A stretch of DNA of 5,970 nt, taken from positions 1-5,970 of the forward strand of contig JAAFHE010000271.1 in the NCBI GenBank assembly GCA_013298265.1, given 5' to 3'. Below, piece after piece: positions 1-5,475 of this stretch. The stretch's first letter is position 1. Every line of letters starts with the position of its first letter. The notes below the pieces were generated by a model, which ran no database searches, was not told the origin of the DNA, and saw nothing but the letters and a program-made list of their open reading frames with translations. Both the position numbers and the translations under genes were made by a program. The DNA is from Lysobacterales bacterium (GTDB lineage: Bacteria; Pseudomonadota; Gammaproteobacteria; Xanthomonadales; Rhodanobacteraceae).

Positions 1-98
1 AGGCCATGGCACCCGCCGCCTGCCTGGGTGAACCCGCCGCCCACGTAGAGGCGGTTGCCGGACAGGGCCAGCGCGGTGACCAGGGCGTTCGTACCGGA
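1..98. repeat. Left copy of the ~100-bp direct repeat flanking the accessory segment
   Basis: Homologous to 5282-5388, with 58 identical bases at 25-82 against 5315-5372. Differences are an 8-nt deletion after position 24, a 1-nt deletion near position 3 and a four-base substitution block at 83-86. Both copies encode the same propeller repeat on the minus strand. They may be two repeats of one gene or a duplication made when the intervening DNA arrived. Confidence 0.85.
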
Positions 99-272
99 CC
101 CCAGGCTGCTCCAGCTTCCGGTCGCTGAATTCCAGCGTGCGATATTCGCGGCGGGCTGTCCGCCGACCGTCTGGAACGCACCGCCCACATACACGTCCGT
201 GCCGGTCGTCAGCAGGGCGCGCGCGGTGCGATTCGGACAGTAGCGGGGGCAGGTGAAGCTGAGTAGCGCCAT
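1..272 (-). CDS. Partial beta-propeller (kelch / delta-60-like, YVGG-repeat) protein fragment
   Basis: Reading the minus strand from an ATG at 272 gives about 90 codons without a stop up to the window edge, so the C-terminus is missing. From about residue 16 the product shows the repeat grammar of YVGG-type propellers: VYVGGAFQTVGG, then NIARWNSATGSWSSLGSG, then NRLYVGGGFTQAGG. Such repeats build beta-propellers in secreted or surface proteins of Gram-negative bacteria. Residues 1-15 (MALLSFTCPRYCPNR) do not fit the repeat and there is no signal peptide, so the ATG is probably an accident of a junction near position 240 and not a native start. No good Shine-Dalgarno is seen. Next to the edge, an 8-nt and a 1-nt deletion relative to the copy at 5282-5388 change the frame and then restore it. 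It begins 24 nt after the stop of the HAD-SIR2-SLOG gene. Most likely a broken downstream piece of a propeller gene, though an intact C-terminal part beyond the window cannot be excluded. Confidence 0.6.
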   Translation of the reverse strand, partial: MALLSFTCPRYCPNRTARALLTTGTDVYVGGAFQTVGGQPAANIARWNSATGSWSSLGSGTNALVTALALSGNRLYVGGGFTQAGGGCHG

Positions 273-296
273 TAAACTAGCCTGACCCGTTTTCGA

Positions 297-2462
297 TCAC
301 CAGATTTCATCAGCCTTGCCGCAAGACTCCTCGAATACATGCGACACCGCGCTGGTCGCAAGCTGTTGCACCAGCCCCATGACCATCGGACAGAACTCTT
401 TTTCCAAATAGCCCGGCAGTGCTTCTGCCGCAATGGCGGCGATCTTCCTGTTGGCTGCGATGACTGCATCGCGCAGCGGCTCATCGTGCATGCGCTCGAC
501 GCGTCGCAGCAACTTCTCATGGTCGCGACACACCGTGCCGCCGGCTTGGGGGACCAACAGTACGGGGCGGCCGCGGTCGATTGCCTGGCGTACCTCATCG
601 ACCGTGCCATCACCTCCTCCCATTGCCACCAGCAAGGCTGATGCGGTGATCAGGAGCTCGCGCGCCGACTGCAAATCTTCGCCATGGGTGATCACGGGCG
701 CGCCGCGGCTGGTTGGCGTGTCGCCTTTCTTGCGCACTATGAAGCGACCGGCGTGACGACGGGCAGCATGGGCATCTTCGACCGCAGGCAGCCCGACGCC
801 CACGCCGTGAGAGGACCCCACGCGAAATCCACCGCGTGCCAATTGCGCGCCGAGCATCGCCGACAAGGTCGTGATTTGCCGGATCGTCAGTTGCCCGTCG
901 GCCAGCAACGTCTCGCCGATATAGGCCACGCTCCCCGTTCCCGACAGATCCAACTTATGGGTGCGACCACTAAAGCCAATCATTGGCCGCCGCGAACGCA
1001 CGGCCAGTTCGCAGACGTAGCTGGACATTTCGCTGAACGAGTCAAAAAGGATCGGATGAATCTCGCGCCGCTTCAGCAGCTCGATCTGCCGCCGCATGGT
1101 CACCGTATCCTGCAATTGACTGGGCCTCAGCGCTAGCATGTAGTGGCGCCCGCGGGTTCTCATGACGCGACGCGAAACTATTGATAACACGCGCTTCAAG
1201 GTCGGATCGGCGAACGAAACACCGATGAAGACGATGCTTGAGGTGCGAAACTCGTCTTCGAAATAGCGCCAGATCTCCTGGCGCTGCGCCTCAGAAATAT
1301 CAAACTGTTCGTCGGACAGGATCAGGTTCCAGTCCATAGATGCCTTGTCGAAACGCGCACTGTCGAAGTCGCCGTTCACCTTGATCATCTTTCGACTCTG
1401 TCCGAAGCAGTCCTTCAGTTCTGTGTCATTTCTGATGATATTGAGTTCGCTCGACTTGGTTGCAGCCTTGGCCAGTTCGAAGAACATGTCGTAGTTCGTC
1501 GTCCAAATGGTGTCAGCGCGCGAACGCACCATGGCGTAGTGATACGGGTTGGGTTCCCGGGAAATCCTGAAGAGCTTCTTGAATTCGTCGAACAACTCGC
1601 CACCGTCTTTGGCGTCGACGCAAACTAGTTCAACGGCTTCCGGTAGCGACATTTTCGCGATCGCGCCGTGTGGTAGGTATTTGCTCAGGATCGGCAGATA
1701 GGTTTCTTTCCAGGCACCGATGCCCGAAGGGATCGAGACGCCGGCGCCTGCGAAGAACGAGAACGGACGTTCGCTAGCGCGCTGGCGCAACTCGACCCTG
1801 ATTTTTTCCGTTGACTGAATCGGAATCGAGTCGATGGCCAGTAGCTCGACATCGCGTGGCGAACTGGCAATACAGATTCCCGTGAAAAGACCGCCGATCG
1901 GCTCATCGCTCCAACCTGCATGCACGTAGTGGATCTTCGCCGCGCGCGCCGCCTGCAGGTCGACGGCGGAATCCCCAACCATAACCGTCTCGGCCCTGTC
2001 AACACCGGCTTGCTGCAGCAAATCCTCTATGGTCGCCGGGTGCGGCTTGGGTGCTGGAAGGTCATCGCGGCCACGCACGAAATCGAAGTATTTACGAATC
2101 TGCAGACGCTGCAGAAGGCCCTCAACGCCGAGCACCGAGCGTAGCGACAATATCGCCTGCCTGCAGTTCAGCTCGCTCAACCGGACGAGGGTCTCTTCGA
2201 CTTCGCGACTGATCCCGACCTTCGCCTCTTCCTCACGCAGCAGCTCGCGCAGACGCTGCTCGAGGGTCGTCAGCGCTTCCGGCGCCTCGCCTGCATAGGC
2301 AAGATAGATCAGGTTTCGCGGGCCGTAGAGCGGCGTCGCCTCGATGAGTAGTTGCGGCACCGGCAGCTTCGGGAATTCGCCGATCAGGCGCCTGAACGCC
2401 GCATCGCGCGCCTTGCGGGATTCGAATAGCGGCCCGTCGAAATCCCAGATGACAAGTTTCAT
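297..2462 (-). CDS. HAD phosphatase-SIR2-SLOG fusion protein, Thoeris ThsA-like effector
   Basis: 721 residues from ATG 2462, chosen because MKLVIWDFDGPL is the usual HAD N-terminus; an in-frame TTG at 2486 would add 8 residues and overlap the TIR stop. Residues 1-205 are a HAD hydrolase with all four motifs: D7-F-D9, S106, K139 and GDSAVD at 163-168. Residues 220-485 are SIR2-like: FAGAGVS at 237-243, TTNYD at 321-325, KVNGD at 361-365, GVSFADP at 414-420. Residues 490-665 are SLOG: FSGR at 497-500, SSHGVGVG at 550-557, GGGDGTVDE at 615-623. SIR2-SLOG is the ThsA architecture of type I Thoeris, in which a TIR-made cyclic ADP-ribose isomer binds SLOG and triggers NAD+ hydrolysis; the adjacent TIR gene fits this. 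Odd points: the HAD fusion, and N363 where SIR2 enzymes carry the catalytic histidine (KxHG). No signal peptide or membrane segment is seen, so cytosolic. Domain calls are firm; defence function and NADase activity are inferred. Confidence 0.92.
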   Translation of the reverse strand: MKLVIWDFDGPLFESRKARDAAFRRLIGEFPKLPVPQLLIEATPLYGPRNLIYLAYAGEAPEALTTLEQRLRELLREEEAKVGISREVEETLVRLSELNCRQAILSLRSVLGVEGLLQRLQIRKYFDFVRGRDDLPAPKPHPATIEDLLQQAGVDRAETVMVGDSAVDLQAARAAKIHYVHAGWSDEPIGGLFTGICIASSPRDVELLAIDSIPIQSTEKIRVELRQRASERPFSFFAGAGVSIPSGIGAWKETYLPILSKYLPHGAIAKMSLPEAVELVCVDAKDGGELFDEFKKLFRISREPNPYHYAMVRSRADTIWTTNYDMFFELAKAATKSSELNIIRNDTELKDCFGQSRKMIKVNGDFDSARFDKASMDWNLILSDEQFDISEAQRQEIWRYFEDEFRTSSIVFIGVSFADPTLKRVLSIVSRRVMRTRGRHYMLALRPSQLQDTVTMRRQIELLKRREIHPILFDSFSEMSSYVCELAVRSRRPMIGFSGRTHKLDLSGTGSVAYIGETLLADGQLTIRQITTLSAMLGAQLARGGFRVGSSHGVGVGLPAVEDAHAARRHAGRFIVRKKGDTPTSRGAPVITHGEDLQSARELLITASALLVAMGGGDGTVDEVRQAIDRGRPVLLVPQAGGTVCRDHEKLLRRVERMHDEPLRDAVIAANRKIAAIAAEALPGYLEKEFCPMVMGLVQQLATSAVSHVFEESCGKADEIW

Positions 2463-2482
2463 AGGAGTGGGGCCTGTGTGAG

Positions 2483-3265
2483 TCAAACTGCCGTCTCGAG
2501 CATTACGGCGCGGACTCTAAGTGGCGCAACTGTCGACCGCACGAACGCCTGATGATTTTCGTGGTACAGCACGCACGGACCAGGACCACCGCCAGCCCCG
2601 AGCACGGCGCCGAGCAGCAACACGCAGGCGTCGGTCCGGGCACTTGCGCCCAGAACGAAGAATACCGCGCGGTCGCGGGCGATCAGGTGCTCGACCAATG
2701 GATAGTCTGCGCTTGACTCGACCGTTCGTTCGATCACTTCGTGATCGGCGATGCCTAGCTGGCCGCAAACCCAAGGCCGTGTGTTGAGAGTGTCCAGTTG
2801 TCCGAAATTCAACAACAACACGCCGCTCGCATCGTCGGCGTCGGCGTCCATGCCGCTGATCGCGTCCGTATCCAAGCCGAGACATTCGACAATGCGTCGC
2901 GACGCTCTCTGAGCAGCCAGGCGCGCAGGATATCGCCACAATTCGATGATCTGTCGCTCGGCGAGTTCCGGTAGCAGAAGCGCGATCTCGACCTGCTCGA
3001 TCATAACCGGAAACACCGGCTTGCCTGCATCGAGCGCACGACGGAGCTCGCGTGAGGTGTGGTGGCTCTCGATGCACAGCGGCGAAAGACAAATGATGAA
3101 GGCTATAGCGGTGTCGATCGCCCCGTGTACGGCCGGCGCCCATCGCTCGCCCGGCTGCAGGTTCTCTATGTCGACCCAGGTCGCAATGCCGCGCCGACGT
3201 AACGCACGAGCTATCTCCTGTACATAGAGCCAGTCCGCCCGCGAATATGAAATAAAAATGTGCAA
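2483..3265 (-). CDS. TIR-domain protein, Thoeris ThsB-like
   Basis: 260 residues from a TTG at 3265. This start is preferred because GGGAGG lies 8 nt upstream and the product then opens as HIFISYSRADW, the normal beginning of a TIR domain. A GTG at 3394 would add 43 atypical Arg/Gly-rich residues. Residues 1-130 are a TIR domain: strand FISYSRAD, WVDIENLQPGERW at 30-42 (BB-loop region), IICLSPLCIES at 57-67, and E73 in TSRELRRAL at the position of the TIR NADase glutamate. TIR enzymes consume NAD+; in Thoeris they produce the cyclic ADP-ribose signal that activates ThsA. Residues 146-260 form a second segment with alternating hydrophobic strands (VLLLNF, AVFFVLGAS, CVLLLGAVLGAG, CVLYHEN) that I do not recognise. 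It ends 20 nt before the HAD-SIR2-SLOG start, so the two genes are probably one operon with translational coupling. A sensor role upstream of the effector is inferred from family and context. Confidence 0.9.
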   Translation of the reverse strand: MHIFISYSRADWLYVQEIARALRRRGIATWVDIENLQPGERWAPAVHGAIDTAIAFIICLSPLCIESHHTSRELRRALDAGKPVFPVMIEQVEIALLLPELAERQIIELWRYPARLAAQRASRRIVECLGLDTDAISGMDADADDASGVLLLNFGQLDTLNTRPWVCGQLGIADHEVIERTVESSADYPLVEHLIARDRAVFFVLGASARTDACVLLLGAVLGAGGGPGPCVLYHENHQAFVRSTVAPLRVRAVMLETAV

Positions 3266-3273
3266 GCCCAGGC

Positions 3274-3279
3274 CCTCCC
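3274..3279 (-). promoter_or_regulatory. Ribosome binding site deciding the TTG start of the TIR gene
   Basis: On the minus strand GGGAGG stands 8 nt before TTG 3265 (GGGAGG-GCCTGGGC-TTG). It is the best Shine-Dalgarno match near the 5' end of this gene and supports the 260-residue form over the longer GTG-initiated form. Confidence 0.65.
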
Positions 3280-3446
3280 GACGCGAATACCAATCATGCA
3301 CTAACTCACATTGTTCTGGTTGTCCGACGCATCGGCAACCGCCTGAAGTCGCGAGTTCGCCCCCGGACCTGAAGCCCCGAGCCCTCTTGCGCACAAGTGG
3401 AGAGATGCGTTTGTCGCCCCAATCGAAAGCGAGGCAAGTTCACCTC

Positions 3447-3499
3447 ACCGGGACGACCACCATTAGGAGGACCACCACCGGGACGACCACCATTAGGAG
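3447..3499. repeat. 23-nt perfect direct repeat with 30-nt period
   Basis: ACCGGGACGACCACCATTAG plus GAG occurs at 3447-3469 and again at 3477-3499 without mismatch. The 7 nt between copies, GACCACC, echo part of the repeat itself, so the array probably grew by slippage. A shortened echo, AATTAGGAGC, follows at 3501-3510. Confidence 0.9.
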
Positions 3500-3525
3500 C
3501 AATTAGGAGCACCACTAGGACACCC

Positions 3526-3551
3526 ACAATTCAGACCAACAATTCAGATTC
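3526..3551. repeat. 13-nt tandem duplication
   Basis: ACAATTCAGACCA (3526-3538) is followed directly by ACAATTCAGATTC (3539-3551); the first ten bases are identical. It abuts the GGACACCCA motif at 3518-3526, which recurs inverted beyond the transposase gene. Confidence 0.75.
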
Positions 3552-3614
3552 TTCCGACATCGCTTCCAGATGCGTCCGCACGCGCCATGACTCTCCCTTG
3601 GCCATGCTGACCAC

Positions 3615-4577
3615 ATGACCACCGCCCGCTCCCACTTCGTTACGCCCGGCAGCGACGGCTGCTATCACTGCGTGCAGCGATGCGTCCGGCGCGCTTTTCT
3701 CTGCGGCGTTGACTGCTACACCGGCCAGTCCTTCGAGCATCGCAAAGCGTGGGTCGAGGAACGCCTACACCATCTCGGCTCGTGCTTCGCCATCGCCATT
3801 CACGCCTACGCCGTCATGAGCAACCACCTGCATGTCGTCGTACAGATCGACTCTGCGGTCCTGTCGACCTGGAGCGATGATGAGGTGGCGGCGCGCTGGC
3901 TTCAACTATTTCCACCCGCTGACGCGGAAGGCGCTGCTGTTGAGCTCAAGCGGCAATGCTTGCTGGCCGATGCCGCTCGACTCGACGTCATCCGTCGACG
4001 GCTCGGCGACCTGTCCTGGTTCATGCGCTGCCTGGCGGAACCGATCGCACGCCGCGCCAATCGCGAAGACGGCTGCAAAGGACGCTTCTGGGAAGGCCGC
4101 TACAAATGCCAGCTACTCTGCGACGAACGTGCGCTGATCGCAGCGATGGCCTATGTAGACCTCAACCCCATCCGCGCGGGGATTAGCGAACAACTGGATA
4201 CATCAACGCATACCAGCGTTCACGACCGGATTACGGCGGCGCAAGCCTCACCGGAAACGCTGGCCCAACCACTACGGCCCGTCATCGGCGTAAAGCGGCA
4301 CGCGCTGTCCGTGAGCACGGCAGACTACCTGCTCATGCTCGACTGGACCGGACGAGTGCTCGCGCCCGGCAAGCGCGGGGTGATCGCCGAATGTGCACCC
4401 GCCGTGCTCTCGCTGTTCGATCGCACACCCGAGCGCTGGACGATGCGTGTTCGCGGCTACAGTTCGGGCTGGGTGCGAGCCGCCGGGTCGGCTAACGATC
4501 TAGTCGCCTACGCCGAGCGAATCGGTCAGCGCTGGCTCAAGGGCATTCGGCTGGCACTACAGCTCGCTTCCGGGTGA
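3615..4577 (+). CDS. REP-associated tyrosine transposase (RAYT, Y1/HUH, IS200-like)
   Basis: 320 residues. HUH single-strand nucleases of this family cut and join DNA at hairpins through a covalent 5'-phosphotyrosine; RAYTs are linked to the spread of REP palindromes. The N-terminal YHCVQRCVRRAFLCG (17-31) is characteristic of the long gammaproteobacterial subfamily. The metal-binding HUH motif is H71-L-H73 in AVMSNHLHVVV. The likely nucleophile is Y180 in MAYVDLNPIRAG, the counterpart of the YIxxNPxRA motif; FWEGRY at 158-163 precedes it. The length and the motifs from both halves indicate an intact gene. ATG 3615 is chosen because family members begin shortly before the YHCV motif; no clear Shine-Dalgarno is visible. 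It is divergent from the defence operon and is probably a later arrival or a lone domesticated gene, not part of the defence system. No second open frame for an accessory protein is seen. Confidence 0.9.
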   Translation: MTTARSHFVTPGSDGCYHCVQRCVRRAFLCGVDCYTGQSFEHRKAWVEERLHHLGSCFAIAIHAYAVMSNHLHVVVQIDSAVLSTWSDDEVAARWLQLFPPADAEGAAVELKRQCLLADAARLDVIRRRLGDLSWFMRCLAEPIARRANREDGCKGRFWEGRYKCQLLCDERALIAAMAYVDLNPIRAGISEQLDTSTHTSVHDRITAAQASPETLAQPLRPVIGVKRHALSVSTADYLLMLDWTGRVLAPGKRGVIAECAPAVLSLFDRTPERWTMRVRGYSSGWVRAAGSANDLVAYAERIGQRWLKGIRLALQLASG

Positions 4578-4826
4578 CACCCACACGCGTTTCGCGCACG
4601 CGGAAGCGGCAGCGCAACGCCTGGATTGCGCTCGGAGTAGCGCCATGATCTTGCGTTAGCGGAATAGCCATGGCCAGACCGAGAGACGGAGGCGGCTCAG
4701 CCAACCTCGAGTACAGCGTCGTGCACAGTCCTTCAACTTGTCGAAGTCCGCCATCTGGAGCGCGAGCACAACCCCCAACAACCTTTCTGGTCGCGCTATG
4801 AACATCGTCGCATCGTCATCATCATC
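4578..4826. other. Non-coding stretch downstream of the transposase
   Basis: Contains a perfect 7-bp hairpin at 4611-4632, a small CGCGT/ACGCG inverted repeat near 4586-4602 and an (ATC)n run at about 4815-4828. The plus-strand frame of the next ORF is open from 4668 but has no start codon of quality before 4827, so I call no gene here. Confidence 0.45.
4611..4632. repeat. Perfect hairpin AGCGCAA / TTGCGCT, candidate REP-like palindrome or transcription end
   Basis: AGCGCAA (4611-4617), an 8-nt loop, then TTGCGCT (4626-4632), about 33 nt after the transposase stop. There is no T-run, so it is not a canonical terminator. RAYT genes are commonly flanked by REP palindromes; the GGAG at 4635-4638 lies after the stem, not before it as in typical REPs, so a REP label is tentative. 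Confidence 0.5.
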
Positions 4827-5099
4827 ATGGACTTCAATCTGGGTGTCCGAATTCCCCTTTTCGTCAATCTGGGTGTCCGAATTCCCCCGTATGCGCTCGA
4901 TACGCCGGAGCAGCGCGAGGCGTTGCAGCAGGAAATTCTGGATCGCATCACGGCCATCCAGAAACTGTGCGGAACGCTGTCGATGGCGCAGCTGGATGAC
5001 GCGGATCCGCGCTCGCATTTCGGGATGGTCGAAGCGGTAGCGCTGCTCTCGCGGGATATGCACGGCATGCTGGACGCCTATTTCGACAACGGTCCGTAA
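4827..5099 (+). CDS. Small unknown protein, probably the C-terminal part of a gene joined to repeat DNA
   Basis: 90 residues from ATG 4827. I do not recognise the family. Residues 24-90 look like a genuine soluble, mostly helical protein: PEQREALQQEILDRITAIQK (26-45) is a regular amphipathic helix, followed by LDDADPRSHFGM and a second helix. Codon use is GC-rich like the flanks. Residues 1-22 are different: NLGVRIP occurs twice because the frame runs through a 24-nt direct repeat (4834-4887). The ATG sits in an (ATC)n run with no Shine-Dalgarno. The likely history is that repeat or mobile DNA replaced the original 5' end. A strong hairpin starts 8 nt after the TAA, which fits a real gene end. 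Whether it is still translated is open. Confidence 0.5.
   Translation: MDFNLGVRIPLFVNLGVRIPPYALDTPEQREALQQEILDRITAIQKLCGTLSMAQLDDADPRSHFGMVEAVALLSRDMHGMLDAYFDNGP
4834..4887. repeat. 24-nt perfect direct repeat with 30-nt period
   Basis: Two identical 24-nt copies, 4834-4857 and 4864-4887, start with TCAATCTGGGTGTCC and continue through an EcoRI-type GAATTC to CCCC; a 6-nt CTTTTCG-like spacer separates them (4858-4863). The TGGGTGTCC core is the reverse complement of 3518-3526 on the other side of the transposase. The repeat overlaps the first codons of the small ORF at 4827-5099. Confidence 0.9.
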
Positions 5100-5106
5100 G
5101 TTCGCG

Positions 5107-5133
5107 GCCGGGGCGGCGTCGCGCCGCTCCGGC
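5107..5133 (+). terminator. Strong GC-rich hairpin after the small ORF, terminator-like
   Basis: GCCGGGGCGGCG (5107-5118) pairs with CGCCGCTCCGGC (5122-5133) around a TCG loop: 12 pairs, one of them G-U when transcribed rightward. It begins 8 nt after the TAA at 5097-5099. No U-tract follows (GTGGTGTCC), so it is not canonical, but stem-only terminators are plausible in GC-rich genomes. Confidence 0.5.
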
Positions 5134-5162
5134 GTGGTGTCCGATGGCGCGGCAACGCGAGA

Positions 5163-5179
5163 GACCGCGTAGCGCGGTC
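5163..5179. repeat. Short perfect inverted repeat GACCGCG-TAG-CGCGGTC
   Basis: Seven-base arms around a 3-nt loop, between the terminator-like hairpin and the propeller remnant. It has no T-run and no gene immediately before it on either strand. Function is unknown; it could be a minor stem or an operator-like palindrome. Confidence 0.35.
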
Positions 5180-5250
5180 GCGCGATCGGCCGGCCGCCCG
5201 AGTGACAGGAAGTCAACGCGCACGCATGCGGGCTACGGATCAAAGCCGCC

Positions 5251-5475
5251 TCAGAAGATGACATCCGCCGACGTAGACCATAGGGCCATGGCACCCGCCG
5301 CCTGCCCGCCGGCTTGGGTGAACCCGCCGCCCACGTAGAGGCGGTTGCCGGACAGGGCCAGCGCGGTGACCATCGAGTTCGTACCGGAGCCCTAGGTCGG
5401 CGCCGAACACGCGGTTGCGGACGACATCGCGAGGCACGCGGCAAAAGCAATACGTGAAATTCTATGTATGGACAC
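5251..5475 (-). pseudogene. Decayed secreted beta-propeller (YVGG-repeat) gene: signal peptide plus one repeat, internal stop
   Basis: On the minus strand AAGGAG (5475-5480) is followed 5 nt later by ATA at 5469, where an ATG would be expected; a GTG overlapping the ribosome site at 5475 is in the same frame. The first 26 residues resemble an export signal: HRISRIAFAACLAMSSATA, then CSAPT. A TAG at 5392-5394 interrupts, and the same frame continues as GSGTNSMVTALALSGNRLYV, GGGFTQAGG and GAMALW, to a TGA at 5251-5253. Just past GAMAL a VYVGG motif appears in the next frame (about 5263-5277), so a frameshift or deletion has joined two repeat pieces. The likely ancestor was a long exported propeller protein reduced by internal deletions. 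About 100 bp is shared with the fragment at the left edge of the window, in the same orientation. Translation of anything beyond the short leader is unlikely. Confidence 0.65.
5282..5388. repeat. Right copy of the ~100-bp direct repeat flanking the accessory segment
   Basis: Partner of 1-98 and the same orientation. It lies inside the propeller pseudogene and retains the 8 nt (CGCCGGCT) missing from the left copy. Confidence 0.85.

Larger units (their letters stand above)
3266..3614. other. Repeat-bearing spacer between divergent TIR and transposase genes
   Basis: This 349-nt stretch separates the leftward defence operon from the rightward transposase gene and should hold both promoters, but I see no convincing -35/-10 pair. 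It contains a 23-nt direct repeat (3447-3499), a further TTAGGAGC echo near 3503-3510, a GGACACCCA motif at 3518-3526 and a 13-nt tandem repeat (3526-3551). Short frames on both strands here are Gly/Pro/Arg/Thr-rich translations of the repeats without ribosome sites, so I treat the region as non-coding. Confidence 0.6.
3518..4887 (+). mobile_element. Candidate boundaries of the RAYT-bearing unit, marked by inverted GGACACCCA / TGGGTGTCC
   Basis: GGACACCCA at 3518-3526 lies left of the transposase gene and its exact reverse complement, TGGGTGTCC, lies right of it at 4839-4847 and again at 4869-4877. Both sides are also next to short direct repeats. RAYT-family transposases act on or near short palindromic repeats instead of classic long terminal inverted repeats, so a 9-nt inverted motif either side of the gene is suggestive. 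The exact ends and any target duplication cannot be fixed from one copy. Confidence 0.35.

Noticed and set aside
2517..3293. 258-codon minus-strand open frame overlapping the TIR gene
   Set aside because: It is the TIR gene read in another frame; the Arg/His/Gly-rich product has no motif, whereas the TIR frame has clear ones.
3447..3551. Possible CRISPR array
   Set aside because: There are only two 23-nt copies with a 7-nt gap that resembles the repeat itself. There are no spacers and no cas genes; the repeats look like slippage products.
3306..3618. Gly/Pro-rich short frames on both strands (for example NGGRPGGGPPNGGRPG)
   Set aside because: They are translations of the 30-nt-period DNA repeat, begin at GTG without a ribosome site, and overlap each other on both strands.
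3615..4577. Transposase as a third component of the defence system
   Set aside because: It is divergent, separated by 349 nt of repeat-bearing spacer, and belongs to a widespread family of stand-alone RAYTs; nothing ties it functionally to the TIR pair.
4834..4887. Possible CRISPR or iteron array
   Set aside because: Two copies with a 6-nt gap are too few and too close, and no replication or Cas gene is near.
5163..5179. Rho-independent terminator
   Set aside because: There is no T-run on either side and no gene end adjacent, so it is kept only as an inverted repeat.
4656..5450. 264-codon minus-strand open frame rich in Arg and Pro
   Set aside because: It runs antisense through the small ORF, the hairpins and out of frame through the propeller remnant. 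Its composition is typical of a shadow frame in GC-rich DNA and no motif is seen.
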